Below are positions 35,515 to 44,842 of a DNA stretch of 64,000 nt, one piece after another. Positions within the stretch are counted from its first letter, which is position 1, and every line of letters begins with the position of its first letter. Location: NCBI RefSeq assembly GCF_002002735.1, contig NZ_MUNY01000038.1:1-64000 (forward strand). The letters are read 5' to 3'. Both the position numbers and the translations under genes were made by a program. This DNA comes from Algoriphagus sp. A40. Lineage in GTDB: Bacteria; Bacteroidota; Bacteroidia; Cytophagales; Cyclobacteriaceae. A model generated the notes under the pieces. The model saw only the letters and a list, made by a program, of their open reading frames with translations. It did not search any database and was not told the origin of the DNA.

Positions 35515-35557
35515 CTGGAATGTGGTAAATTGAAGAGTAAACCTTAAAAAGAATCCA

Positions 35558-36286
35558 ATGCGAAATCCTGTTTTCTTCCATTTACTCGTGCTGGGTTTTT
35601 GCCTGAATATTTCCTGTCAGGCCCAAAACTCTTCCGAAAAGCAAGATGCCGTCTATTCCTTTAAAACTCCAGGTTCAGGAGGAACCGGTAAAGTATACAT
35701 GGGACGAGAAATCGCCCATGTAATGGATTTCCAGGGGAAAGACTGGCTGGAGCGCCAAAGCCGGGAACAGGAGGAAAATACGATGCTTGCGATTGAAAAA
35801 TTGCCTGTCACTGACAACAGTGTGGTGGCGGATATCGGTGCGGGTTCAGGTTTTTATACCTTTCGGATTGCCCCCAAAGTACCTCAGGGAAAAGTCTATG
35901 CCGTAGAAATCCAGGACGACGCCATCCAGTACCTTCAAAATCGGAGCAAGGAGCTGGGATTTGACCAGGTAATCCCGGTAAAGGGAAAGGTAGATTCCCC
36001 AAACCTCCCGGCCAATTCAATTGATCTGGCCATCATGGTCGATGTCTACCATGAACTGGAATTTCCGGTGGAAATGCTGGCAGAAATCCGGAAATCTCTC
36101 AAGCCGGAAGGCAAGCTTCTGCTGATCGAATACAGGGGCGAAGATCCTGCGGTGGCTATCAGAGCACTTCATAAAATGACCGTCCCTCAGATCGAAAAAG
36201 AACTGACAGCCAATGGCTTTATACTGGTTGAAAATGGACAATTTATGCGAATTCAACACTTTTTGGTTTTTGAAAGAGCTAAATGA
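35558..36286 (+). CDS. Exported class I SAM-dependent methyltransferase-like protein
   Basis: A 242-residue protein. The N-terminus looks like a signal or lipoprotein peptide ending in NISCQAQ. The Rossmann methyltransferase core has motif I VADIGAGSGFYTF and the motif-II acidic residue in YAVEIQ; LLIEYRGED follows. The substrate is not evident. A secreted methyltransferase is unusual, but this arrangement (signal peptide plus SAM fold) is common among Bacteroidota. It is 43 bases after the HTH gene on the same strand. Confidence 0.85.
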   Translation: MRNPVFFHLLVLGFCLNISCQAQNSSEKQDAVYSFKTPGSGGTGKVYMGREIAHVMDFQGKDWLERQSREQEENTMLAIEKLPVTDNSVVADIGAGSGFYTFRIAPKVPQGKVYAVEIQDDAIQYLQNRSKELGFDQVIPVKGKVDSPNLPANSIDLAIMVDVYHELEFPVEMLAEIRKSLKPEGKLLLIEYRGEDPAVAIRALHKMTVPQIEKELTANGFILVENGQFMRIQHFLVFERAK

Positions 36287-36434
36287 GGGAGGAAATTTTA
36301 TTGACTGGCTTGCAACGGGCAAGGTGAATTTTTCCCAAATGGAAAGCTGGTTTAATTATAGTTCAAGTATCGAGGGGAATAAACTTGGTGACGAAACCCT
36401 CCAAGGATAGGAAATACACAGAATAGGAAACAAA

Positions 36435-36464
36435 AAAGGGTGCAATCGTCGATTGCACCCTTTT
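36435..36464. terminator. Bidirectional terminator
   Basis: GGGTGCAATCG and CGATTGCACCC pair perfectly around one base, flanked by A and T runs on both sides. It serves the convergent methyltransferase (+) and alkaline phosphatase (-) genes. Confidence 0.88.
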
Positions 36465-36498
36465 GTTTTTTATTAGGCCGGAGGCCTTTGAATGAAAG

Positions 36499-37569
36499 TT
36501 ATTTGAAATTGTAAGCTTTCAGCATTTTGTGGAAGATGTCGTTGTTTTCATAAATCCCCGCAAAAGCTTCTGAACCGGGACCGTATGCAAAGACCGGAAT
36601 CATCACGCCGGTATGGCTTCCTGTCGTAAACTTACCTTCTACCATGCCGGTTTCGGTGCTACCCTTGTTGATGGTAAATCCACCGGTTTCGTGATCGGCA
36701 GTGATGATGACCAGGGTATTACCGTCTTTTTCTGCAAATTCCAGCACTTTTCCGATAGCATTGTCAAAATCAATCATCTCTTCAACGATATATTGGGTGT
36801 TGTTGCCATGGCCACCCCAGTCGATCTGGGACCCTTCGACCATCAGGAACATTCCCTTTTTATTTGATTTCAAAAGCTCCAGGGCCTTTTCAGTGGATTT
36901 GACCAATTCATCTCCGCGACCTTCTGAAAATCTCGGCTGTTGCTCATCTGCAAGAAATGCCGCCAACTTACCGGTTTTGATCTGCTGAACTTCCTCGATG
37001 GAGTTTGCAATCTGATAGCTTCGATTTTTCAGGGAATCGATCAGGTTGACACCGTCTGTGCGGTTGGCGAAAAACTTTCTCCCTCCTCCGATGAACACAT
37101 CAATGTCGGTGCTGAGGAAATCCATGGCAATATTCTCATCCAATGACCTAGAGGCCTGATGGGAGATAAAACTTGCTGGAGTGGCGTGGGTAATCGAGCA
37201 GGTAGCGACCATTCCGGTTGCCAATCCGTTGTCTTCTGCGATTTCAAGTATAGTAGGGACAGCCTCACCATTTGCGTCAACTCCGATTGCTCCGTTGTAG
37301 GTTTTGACTCCGCATGAAAATGCCGTGGCACCTGCTGCAGAATCTGTAACAAAGGCATTGCTAGCCTGGTTTTTGTGAAATCCCACGACAGGAAAACGTT
37401 CAAGGTTGAGATGTCCGAAGTTTCCGGTCAGTCCGGCGTAGATTTGGGCAACTCCCATGCCGTCCCCCACCATCAAAATGATGTTTTTGGGATGTTTGGC
37501 TTTTTTCTGGGCCCAGGAAGGGCTGCAGCAAAGCGAAAGTGCAAGGAGGATTAGGTATCTTTTTTTCAT
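36499..37569 (-). CDS. phoA: Alkaline phosphatase
   Basis: A 356-residue secreted PhoA-family enzyme (signal peptide ending CSPSWAQ). Catalytic Ser lies in VTDSAAGATA; metal-site residues appear in ILMVGDGMG, LMVEGSQIDWGGHG and ITADHETGG, and a late His (GSHTGVMIP). It hydrolyses phosphomonoesters in the periplasm. No Pho-box-like site was identified; phosphate regulation is plausible but not shown. Confidence 0.95.
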   Translation of the reverse strand: MKKRYLILLALSLCCSPSWAQKKAKHPKNIILMVGDGMGVAQIYAGLTGNFGHLNLERFPVVGFHKNQASNAFVTDSAAGATAFSCGVKTYNGAIGVDANGEAVPTILEIAEDNGLATGMVATCSITHATPASFISHQASRSLDENIAMDFLSTDIDVFIGGGRKFFANRTDGVNLIDSLKNRSYQIANSIEEVQQIKTGKLAAFLADEQQPRFSEGRGDELVKSTEKALELLKSNKKGMFLMVEGSQIDWGGHGNNTQYIVEEMIDFDNAIGKVLEFAEKDGNTLVIITADHETGGFTINKGSTETGMVEGKFTTGSHTGVMIPVFAYGPGSEAFAGIYENNDIFHKMLKAYNFK

Positions 37570-37736
37570 GAAATGATGGGTTTTTTCGGGTGTAAAATAG
37601 AATTCAAAAGTTGAAAAGATCCTGTTCGTTCCATTTCTTAACCGATTCTTGATCTTTGGGGAATCTCCCTGCTATTCTACCTGATTTTTGGAAAAAAGGA
37701 CCACTTCTTAAATAAACCCTGGTCGATTTTCAATTT

Positions 37737-38030
37737 TCAAGGCTTGAGTATTCGGTTGCTTTCGACTTGGTTCCAGAAATTATCCAAGGCCGATTTTGTT
37801 GGATTGATCCTTCTTAGAGGTGTTTGGTTTGTCGCCTCTTCAATTTGGAAAACCTCCATTTTTGAACAAGATAAAGAAGGCCAATCCCAAAGATGAGCAA
37901 GGGGGTAAAGAATCACAAACAGGATATAATTGATTTCATAGTAAGACAGTTTAAAAATATTTGCCAGGTTGATGACAAAGTCAGTGCAGTAATTGTATAA
38001 CCAATAGGTAAGTTCTAGTATGGCATTCAT
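37737..38030 (-). CDS. Small membrane-associated hypothetical protein
   Basis: A 97-residue protein with hydrophobic segments at about 5-25 and 32-50 and a polar C-terminal tail. It has no recognised family. It overlaps the 131-aa upstream gene by four bases (ATGA), so the two are an operon and are likely to function together at the membrane. Confidence 0.55.
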   Translation of the reverse strand: MNAILELTYWLYNYCTDFVINLANIFKLSYYEINYILFVILYPLAHLWDWPSLSCSKMEVFQIEEATNQTPLRRINPTKSALDNFWNQVESNRILKP

Positions 38031-38422
38031 GATTTTTTCATCTGGTTTATTCGATCCTGAATGTTGAGAGACTTAATTAAAAACATGTAAATCAGCAGTG
38101 GAAAAAAAATCACAAGTAGGAGAACATTGGCCAATCCATAATTACCAAGACTCCGCAGGGAAGCAATCATTCCAAAATACAGTGGATCAGTAACTCCAAA
38201 ATATTCCGGGTTGAATTTCACGTGATGGGTTTTGCAATAGCTGGTGTCGTTGTGACAGGCCCAAGAGCATTTTTCAGGGATTTGGCTCCCGCTATTGATA
38301 GTCAGTTGGTTCCGGCTTTGGTAGTCTGTAGCCTCGAATTGAAGTCTGGAATATTCATTCACGATGACCATAAAGAACAATGGAAAGAGGAGAATCAAAG
38401 TGTTTCGAATGGTTTTTCTCAT
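38027..38422 (-). CDS. Hypothetical membrane protein with Cys/His-rich loop
   Basis: A 131-residue protein with a membrane helix near 8-25 and another near 98-118. Between them an extracytoplasmic loop carries CSWACHNDTSYCKTHHVKF, a cluster of four Cys or His pairs that could bind metal or a haem-like ligand. No family is recognised. It overlaps the 97-aa gene by four bases. Confidence 0.6.
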   Translation of the reverse strand: MRKTIRNTLILLFPLFFMVIVNEYSRLQFEATDYQSRNQLTINSGSQIPEKCSWACHNDTSYCKTHHVKFNPEYFGVTDPLYFGMIASLRSLGNYGLANVLLLVIFFPLLIYMFLIKSLNIQDRINQMKKS

Positions 38423-38462
38423 AGAACTAGTAAAGAACCATGTCCCGTTTGATTATAATGAA

Positions 38463-38494
38463 AAAGGGCAATCATTTTTGATTTGCCCTTTTTT
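38463..38494 (-). terminator. Terminator downstream of the haem-binding pair
   Basis: AAAGGGCAA and TTTGCCCTTT pair around a T-rich loop with T-runs on both sides. It lies just after the stop codon of the 38530-39033 gene on the minus strand. Confidence 0.75.
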
Positions 38495-38529
38495 AGTTTT
38501 CAAACAGAAGGTTTTTAGAATCATTCAAT

Positions 38530-39033
38530 TTATTCCTCGTTTACTTCCTCTTCTTCGCTTTCTGCATCTTCCTCAGATTCTGCAATCACATCCATGGTAG
38601 CTTCAGCCCATTCGATGATCACTTTGCGCTGGGCATCGTCGAGTTTGGCCGATTGATGCACCAAAGTGTAAATACCCAAAGGCATCTTGCCAGCTTCGAC
38701 TTCCAGGTAGATGTCATCCAATTTTTCCAACTGCTCGATCATGTCATAATCTTGCCATAATGAGAAATTGAGTTCTTCCCGCGCAATGCGGACATCCCGT
38801 GCCACAAGCCAGGAGGAGGGTGCCACATGAGAATACCAGGGATATTCCGTTTCATTGCTGTGGCAGTTGTAGCAAGAAGTTTTCAACATCTTTGTTACCT
38901 CCTCACTTACAATCCCGCTTGCTATGATATCACCGGAATTGTCGGTTTCTACAGCAGGTAATTCAGTGGGAACAAATTGAATGATCAAAAGCAATAAGGC
39001 CGGCCCTCCGAGAAGATAATGCCAGCGTTTCAT
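38530..39033 (-). CDS. Haem-binding-domain protein (single CxxCH)
   Basis: A 167-residue exported protein with an N-terminal membrane or signal segment (about 5-22). It has one haem motif, SCYNCHSNET, followed by YPWYSHVAP, the signature of the Haem_bd family. The C-terminus is very acidic (Glu-rich). It forms a tight pair with the next gene upstream (one-base overlap at 39033). Probable role: periplasmic electron transfer or haem sensing; partners are not identifiable. Confidence 0.85.
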   Translation of the reverse strand: MKRWHYLLGGPALLLLIIQFVPTELPAVETDNSGDIIASGIVSEEVTKMLKTSCYNCHSNETEYPWYSHVAPSSWLVARDVRIAREELNFSLWQDYDMIEQLEKLDDIYLEVEAGKMPLGIYTLVHQSAKLDDAQRKVIIEWAEATMDVIAESEEDAESEEEEVNEE

Positions 39034-39428
39034 TACTCAGTTTTTTTCTTTTTGCCGGCACTCCACTCCATCAAGGTCGCCAATTCGGCTTCAGACAATT
39101 TTCCCTCTGGCTTATTTTCAAGGAATTTGGCAGGAGGCATATCACCTTTTTCCAAAACTTCAGCAATTTTTCCTTTGGTGGCCATCTGTTTGGATTTTTT
39201 GGAAGCTTCAAAAGCATCCCAATCCAGTTTGGCTTTGCCTTTTTCATTTTTGGATTCCGCATTATGGCATCCGTAGCATTTTTGGTCTACGATCGCCTTG
39301 ATGTTTTCAGGCATATCAGGAGACATGGCCAGGTGATTTGGAGCTGTTTCGACTTCGGGTTTTGTCGTTCCCTGAAAGAACAACAGCCCAACCATAGCGG
39401 CCATCGGAAGTAAGGTTAACTTTTTCAT
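39033..39428 (-). CDS. Small haem-binding cytochrome-like protein
   Basis: A 131-residue exported protein (signal peptide about 1-20) with one CxxCH motif, KCYGCHNAES, and a Lys-rich C-terminus ending GKKKKTE. MPPAKFL after the haem motif could supply a Met ligand. It is first in the two-gene unit; a one-base overlap couples it to the Haem_bd protein. Confidence 0.85.
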   Translation of the reverse strand: MKKLTLLPMAAMVGLLFFQGTTKPEVETAPNHLAMSPDMPENIKAIVDQKCYGCHNAESKNEKGKAKLDWDAFEASKKSKQMATKGKIAEVLEKGDMPPAKFLENKPEGKLSEAELATLMEWSAGKKKKTE

Positions 39429-40179
39429 AGTGAGTTAGTAGGGTTAAAAAAGGAATTTCAAAAAGATTTCGCTATTGAGCAACAACTAATTTCAAAAAAC
39501 TGAAAGTTTTTGGTAAATGATCAGTAGACTGGCAAATACCGGAGGGATGATTTTTGAAAATTAACCAATTTACAAGGGGATAGGATGTGGTTTAAGTTGA
39601 GCACCGGAGTCAAGTGGAATCAATCACCAAATTGGGAGATTTTGCCCCAGGATCGGCAAAGTTTGTTTGATCCAACTTTTTTTTTCTGTGATGAGGACAG
39701 GTGAAATCTGGAAGTGGACTCATTTTTATCCCTTCTATAATTTTCCTCCAGGAATCAACACCAGCTTATTTTTTTTGAAGTCGAGTAGATTGGGATTGAG
39801 GCCAAAATTGGGAATTCAGCCCGATACGGGGGATATTTTCAAGGTTCTATTTCTGTGAACAATTCAAAAAGCCGGGACTTTTTTGGTAGGTCTTTCCCTT
39901 TAAAACTTGGAAAGGTTGGGCCGATAGAAAAACGACTGATGACCCTTTAATGTTGAATTGAACCCCACTGGCTTGATTTGTGAACTTACCTATTGCAGAA
40001 AGTAGTGTGGACTTGGTGTAGAGCTAGTTGCACGACATGTTTGTGATTTTTTCAGGAGTAAATGAACCGGTACCGGTGCGCTATTCAAGCAGCAAAATGG
40101 GGATAGAAGGATTGTTTTTCAATTGCTCTTTCCTTACAAAACACCTGACACAGATCAATTTGCGATTGTCAAAATTTAA
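39429..40179. other. Intergenic region with a 12-bp palindrome, no gene supported
   Basis: A 63-codon frame at 39667-39858 has no recognisable similarity and was not accepted. ACCGGTACCGGT at 40066-40077 is a perfect 12-base palindrome about 100 bases before the flavin reductase gene and might be an operator. Confidence 0.4.
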
Positions 40180-40863
40180 ATGAGTATCACAATGGAAAAG
40201 CACATATTAAAAGTCAAGTCAATTCAGAAGATAACTCCCGATGTGTTGCGGATTACTACTGATAAACCTGAAGCAATCGACTTTGAGCCTGGTCAGGCTA
40301 CCGAATTGTCCATAAAAAAAAGTGGATGGGAAGCGGAAAAAAGGCCATTTACCTTTTCAAGTCTTCCCGCTGAAAAAAGCCTTGAATTCACCATCAAAAC
40401 CTATCCGGATCACAAAGGGATGACCAAGGAGCTGTTGGAATTGGAGAATAATGATGAATTGGTGGCACATGAGGTATTTGGAGCTATTCGATACAAAGGC
40501 AAGGGGGTATTTATCGCAGGAGGTGCTGGGATTACTCCGTTTATTTCCATTTTCAGAGACTTAAAAGCGAAAAATGAAATAGGCAAGAACCAATTGATTT
40601 TTGCCAACAAAACCAAAGCAGATATCATTCTGGAAAAGGAATTTGAGGCTCTATTGGGCGATGCATTTATCAATGTTTTATCTGAGGAGAATGCGATAGG
40701 ATATCATTATGGAGTGATCACCAGAGAGTTTCTGGAAACGTACATTACTGATTTTAGGCAACAGTTTTATCTGTGTGGACCTCCTCCGATGATCAAAGCA
40801 GTGGAACAGCAATTGTCGGAATTGGGTGTGGATGAAAAATTAATCACAAAAGAAAAAATTTAA
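40180..40863 (+). CDS. FAD/NAD-binding flavodoxin or ferredoxin reductase-like protein
   Basis: A 227-residue flavoprotein reductase of the FNR fold: RPFTFSSLP binds FAD and GKGVFIAGGAGITPFISIF is the NAD(P)-binding start. A C-terminal FYLCGPPPMIKAVEQQL is characteristic. No iron-sulfur domain is fused. An alternative ATG four codons in (40192) is possible. It is eleven bases upstream of the alpha/beta hydrolase gene, an operon. Confidence 0.9.
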   Translation: MSITMEKHILKVKSIQKITPDVLRITTDKPEAIDFEPGQATELSIKKSGWEAEKRPFTFSSLPAEKSLEFTIKTYPDHKGMTKELLELENNDELVAHEVFGAIRYKGKGVFIAGGAGITPFISIFRDLKAKNEIGKNQLIFANKTKADIILEKEFEALLGDAFINVLSEENAIGYHYGVITREFLETYITDFRQQFYLCGPPPMIKAVEQQLSELGVDEKLITKEKI

Positions 40864-40874
40864 ACCAACAAACT

Positions 40875-41756
40875 ATGAACACTACAGCTAAAGGATATGA
40901 TTTAATTATCCCAGTCAATACCATTAATCTCTCCTATGATGATTTGGGAGAGGGCAACATTCCGGTTATCTTTCTTCATGGCTTCCCATTTGATAAGTCC
41001 ATGTGGAAGGGACAGCTTGAGTTTTTTGCAAGCTCCTATAGGGTGATTGCCCTCGATATCAGGGGATTTGGAAAATCCAAAGACGAAGAATCATCGCTGA
41101 GCATCGATTTGTTTGCAAACGATCTGATCCATTTTATGGATGCTTTAAATTTAGAAAAAGCGATTGTTTGCGGATTGTCAATGGGAGGATACATTCTGCT
41201 AAATGCACAGGAACGGTATCCGGATCGATTTGAAGCGTTGATCCTTTGTGATACCCAGTGCATTGCAGATTCAAATGTAGTCAAGGAAAAACGGCTTGAG
41301 GCAATTCAAAAAATTGAATCTCATGGGCCGGACAAGTTCAATGAAGGGTTTGTAAAAAGCGTTTTTCACAAAAATTCCCTGACTGAAAAGGAAGAATTGG
41401 TAGAAAATTTAAGCAAAGTTGTCTTTTCCAACTCTAAGCACATCATTGCTGAGGGATTGAGGGCGCTTTCGGGCCGATCTGAAACTTGCTCCACCCTGAG
41501 TGAAATTGCTGCTCCAACTCTAATTATTTGTGGCAGAGCTGATGAAGTTACTCCTCTTGCCCAATCTGAATCCATGCATCAGGTCATTGAAGGGTCCGAA
41601 CTTAAGGTGATTGAAAATGCAGGGCATGTATCCAATCTGGAACAGCCCGAAGATTTTAACAGCCATTTGCAGAAATTCCTGGCTGGGATCACATTTGTCG
41701 GGGCAGAGTTAAATAATGAAAAAAAGACTCCGGATTCGGGGTATTACGGGAATTAA
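40875..41756 (+). CDS. Alpha/beta hydrolase
   Basis: A 293-residue alpha/beta hydrolase: oxyanion HGFPFDKSMW, nucleophile elbow VCGLSMGGYI, a late Asp in GRADEVTP and His in ENAGHVSNLEQP. The nearest family style is 3-oxoadipate enol-lactonase or esterase. Its pairing with the flavin reductase suggests a small catabolic or redox unit of unknown substrate. Confidence 0.87.
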   Translation: MNTTAKGYDLIIPVNTINLSYDDLGEGNIPVIFLHGFPFDKSMWKGQLEFFASSYRVIALDIRGFGKSKDEESSLSIDLFANDLIHFMDALNLEKAIVCGLSMGGYILLNAQERYPDRFEALILCDTQCIADSNVVKEKRLEAIQKIESHGPDKFNEGFVKSVFHKNSLTEKEELVENLSKVVFSNSKHIIAEGLRALSGRSETCSTLSEIAAPTLIICGRADEVTPLAQSESMHQVIEGSELKVIENAGHVSNLEQPEDFNSHLQKFLAGITFVGAELNNEKKTPDSGYYGN

Positions 41757-41787
41757 ATTCATTGCCAAAAGACAAAAATGACTGAAA

Positions 41788-41825
41788 CAAAACCTTGGGA
41801 TTCCATGATTCCCGGGGTTTTTTTG
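41788..41825 (+). terminator. Terminator of the reductase/hydrolase operon
   Basis: AAACCTTGGGA pairs with TCCCGGGGTTT (two G-T pairs) around an eight-base loop, followed by a run of T. It lies 32 bases past the hydrolase stop on the plus strand. Confidence 0.75.
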
Positions 41826-42129
41826 AGGATTTTTTTACCCTCTGTTGATAGCATCTTTAAAACTATTCACAGACTTCAGCTTCATTTTTGACTGGGTTGT
41901 GTAAAGTGATATTCCTGCAAAAATTTACATTGAGTTTGATTTTTTGAGGAAGGGCAAGCCCAAAAACATCCTGATAACCAAAGTTTAAAATTCCTAACTT
42001 GACTACTGGGCAACCAGCATTTGTCTGATAACCACTTCACGATGGAACCCGATGCGCTTAAGGACTTTTGAATCATTTTGGCTGGTGAAAAATGGGATAT
42101 TGTATAGTTATCCTTCACTTCAGACCGAT
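41826..42129. other. Intergenic region, no gene seen
   Basis: AT-rich leader to the DAO-type oxidoreductase. No second gene found; the upstream in-frame extension to 42052 has no protein features. Confidence 0.4.
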
Positions 42130-43254
42130 ATGAATACCGAAATTCTGGTAATCGGCGGTGGAATTACCGGCGCCTTAATCAGCCATGCCTTGGTAGAGGC
42201 TGGATACGAGGTGATGCTGATCGATCGCAGGGACATCGCCATGGGAAGCAGTTCTGCCACGACCAGCATGCTCCAATATGAAATTGATGTGCCGCTTTAT
42301 CAACTAAGCGAAATGATCGGGGAAGCTGCTGCTGCTCTTTGCTACCGCTCCGGCGTCCAAGCCATTTTAGAACTGGAAAAGCTGGTGAAGGATCAAAAGA
42401 TAGACTGTGGATTTCAGATGAAAGAAAGTCTGTACCTAGCGCACAGTAAAAAGGCTTCCATTTGGTTGAGGGAGGAATTTGAGATTCGAAATAAGCATCA
42501 GTTGGGTGTGAAATGGCTGGACGCTGCCGAGGTGAAGCGTAACTACGGCGTGATTTGCCATGGGGCCATTCTATCTGAAGTCGCGGCAAGTGTCGATGCA
42601 TACAAGTTGGCCCACGAACTTATTCAGCTCAATGCAAAGCGGGGAATGAAGGTCTTTGACCAGACAGAAATTGCACGAATTGATACTTCGGGAATTGGAC
42701 CAAAAGTCATCCTGGAAACCGGCCAGAGGATCCAAACCAAAAAAATCGTCTGCTGTACCGGATTTGAAAGCACCAAGTTGCTCAAAGAAAAAGTTGCTGA
42801 CCTCTTTTATACCTATGCCACGGTCAGTGAGCAGGGAATTCAGTTGAATAGTGCCATCCAAAACACCCTGATTTGGGATACCGGCGAGCCGTACCTGTAC
42901 ATGCGAACCACAGACGACGGCCGCTTCCTGATCGGCGGAGAAGATTCGTTATTCAACTTTCAACTTTTTCAGCAGAAAATCAAAGAGCGAAAGGCAGGTA
43001 AACTGATCAGGAAACTGGAGAAGATTATTCCCGGAATCGAATTTATTGAGGATTTCAGTTGGGGAGGAACCTTTGGCACCACCAAAGACGGACTTCCCTA
43101 TATCGGCAAGAGTCCCGAGTATGAAAACACCTATTTTGTTCTCGGATTTGGAGGAAACGGGATCACTTTTTCGGTTCAGGGAATGGGGATGATCCTGGAT
43201 TTTCTAAAAGGGAAAGACCATAAATTGGCTCATTTTTACCGGTTTGGAAGGTGA
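42130..43254 (+). CDS. FAD-dependent oxidoreductase (DAO/glycine-oxidase type)
   Basis: A 374-residue flavoprotein from the ATG at 42130. The N-terminus has the dinucleotide motif EILVIGGGITGALISHAL and a second GG pair near the C-terminus (GFGGNGITFSVQG). It belongs to the D-amino-acid-oxidase-like superfamily; the substrate is unknown. The frame is open from 42052 but the added 26 residues are not family-like. Confidence 0.87.
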   Translation: MNTEILVIGGGITGALISHALVEAGYEVMLIDRRDIAMGSSSATTSMLQYEIDVPLYQLSEMIGEAAAALCYRSGVQAILELEKLVKDQKIDCGFQMKESLYLAHSKKASIWLREEFEIRNKHQLGVKWLDAAEVKRNYGVICHGAILSEVAASVDAYKLAHELIQLNAKRGMKVFDQTEIARIDTSGIGPKVILETGQRIQTKKIVCCTGFESTKLLKEKVADLFYTYATVSEQGIQLNSAIQNTLIWDTGEPYLYMRTTDDGRFLIGGEDSLFNFQLFQQKIKERKAGKLIRKLEKIIPGIEFIEDFSWGGTFGTTKDGLPYIGKSPEYENTYFVLGFGGNGITFSVQGMGMILDFLKGKDHKLAHFYRFGR

Positions 43255-43332
43255 AAGAGGTATGGCATATTTGCCTGTCTTGGAATAAAAACCTTCTCCG
43301 ATTTTTCAGGACATCAAACGGAGCAGGGAAAT

Positions 43333-44094
43333 TTATTCAACATAGTTTTTTCTATACCTGTCACAATACAACATGATCTCGCGGGCAATTTTATAGCTCT
43401 CATAATAATTGTCCGTCCAGGTGGATAAATCCTGATTCTGAAGTGTACCTCCCTTTTGAATGATGGGAATTTGGATTTCCCTTGCACTCTTCATGCTGCT
43501 GGAATGCCGGGAATTTTCAAGTTGAAGAAGCTTGGAGCTTAATTCCGACTCGAGAAAGGATGAAATCCTCCAAAGTTTGGCTATGTATTCCATGCATTGG
43601 GCTTCATGTGCAGCCATTGCTTCCAGCCAATTATAAGTTGGACCCAGGTTTCCTCCTTTAAACCCTCCGCTCATCGGCGCAAGGGCGGTGGGATTGATCC
43701 AGGTAAATTCACGTTCGACCAAAGCGAGTTCGACCGAATCGATATCCAAAATTGAAGGTAAGGTAGGATGGTGGACACTGTTGGAATAATAAGCCATTTG
43801 GAGAAAACCTGTTACCCCGTTTGCGGCTCCTTCAGCCCATCGGACAATTTCATTCGCATTGTTCCTTTTTCCGACAACTCTGGGAATCTCGGTGGACAAA
43901 ACATAAAAAAGGTAACCGGCAATATTGGCAATGAGGATATTGTTTATGAAAATCCCCAATTCACCTGCTTTAGGAAAGAATTCGGGAATGCTGTCTAACC
44001 AAAGGAATTTCACGGTCAGTCCAATAAGGGAAATCAGGAACAGCCAGTTTAAAAACTTCGGGCAGGATTTGAAAGCAAGAATGAAAAGTCTCAT
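43333..44094 (-). CDS. Hypothetical membrane protein
   Basis: A 253-residue protein with two membrane segments near the N-terminus (about 12-30 and 46-66) and a mostly helical cytoplasmic region. It has no recognised domain. It is convergent with the DAO gene and stands alone. The lack of conserved motifs that I know limits the call. Confidence 0.6.
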   Translation of the reverse strand: MRLFILAFKSCPKFLNWLFLISLIGLTVKFLWLDSIPEFFPKAGELGIFINNILIANIAGYLFYVLSTEIPRVVGKRNNANEIVRWAEGAANGVTGFLQMAYYSNSVHHPTLPSILDIDSVELALVEREFTWINPTALAPMSGGFKGGNLGPTYNWLEAMAAHEAQCMEYIAKLWRISSFLESELSSKLLQLENSRHSSSMKSAREIQIPIIQKGGTLQNQDLSTWTDNYYESYKIAREIMLYCDRYRKNYVE

Positions 44095-44211
44095 GGTTAA
44101 ACTTAAAAAAAATAATTCAAGTAGTTGATTTTAAGCAGTGTGAGGGTTTTGGAGACGGTGCTTTTGAATCCTAAAACATCTACTGCTTATCAAATTTCCT
44201 GTTCATCCTGC

Positions 44212-44673
44212 CTAAAGCCTGATTTTGGTCAATTCAATTTCAAGCCGGTCAAAATTTTCCTCGTTTTTGTCCACTGCAAAGGCCTTGACTTTTCTGCACT
44301 CTTCCGCTGAATTAAAGAGCATTTTGAAAACAACATTTGTATGGTTTTCCGAAACTGATTCAAAAGTTGCCAATACCTGAAAATGAGGCTTGGAATGGCG
44401 TTTCCAAGCTATCAGAGATGGACTTTCTATTTTGATAAACTCGCATTCATTGTGATAATGTCCCTTGTCCGGTCCGTGCATGACAAAGCGCCATCTTCCG
44501 CCAACCCTAAAATCAAACTCTTCAAAGGTGTTGGTAAAACCTGCTGGACCCCACCAATTTTTCAAATGGTCAGGATCAGACCAAGCACGAAAAAGTAATT
44601 CTCTGGAAGCCTCGAACGTTCTCGAACTCACAATTTCACAGTCGGGTGTGGTTTGCAGGATTTCTGTGGTCAT
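44212..44673 (-). CDS. SRPBCC/AHSA1-family protein
   Basis: A 153-residue START/Bet v1-like fold protein of the AHSA1 type (activator of Hsp90 ATPase homolog): SRTFEASRELLFRAWSDPD, WWGPAGFTNTFEEFDFRVGG, GRWRFVMHGPD. A hydrophobic ligand cavity is expected; function is not predictable. Confidence 0.88.
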   Translation of the reverse strand: MTTEILQTTPDCEIVSSRTFEASRELLFRAWSDPDHLKNWWGPAGFTNTFEEFDFRVGGRWRFVMHGPDKGHYHNECEFIKIESPSLIAWKRHSKPHFQVLATFESVSENHTNVVFKMLFNSAEECRKVKAFAVDKNEENFDRLEIELTKIRL

Positions 44674-44842
44674 ATAGGATTTTTAACAGATTTGGAGCCG
44701 ATTCAAAAGGAATTTCCCCGATTTGAAGGACAATTGCAAAAAAGAATTTTTGAGAGTTTGCATTTTCCTTTCCTCAGAAAATCTTCAGAAATGTTCAAGT
44801 AGGAGCTATCAAAAATTTGAGAATAAATATCCAAATGGCTAC

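Noticed and set aside
39667..39858. 63-codon plus-strand frame in the intergenic region
   Set aside because: Rich in Phe/Ile with no recognisable family; no neighbour or RBS support.
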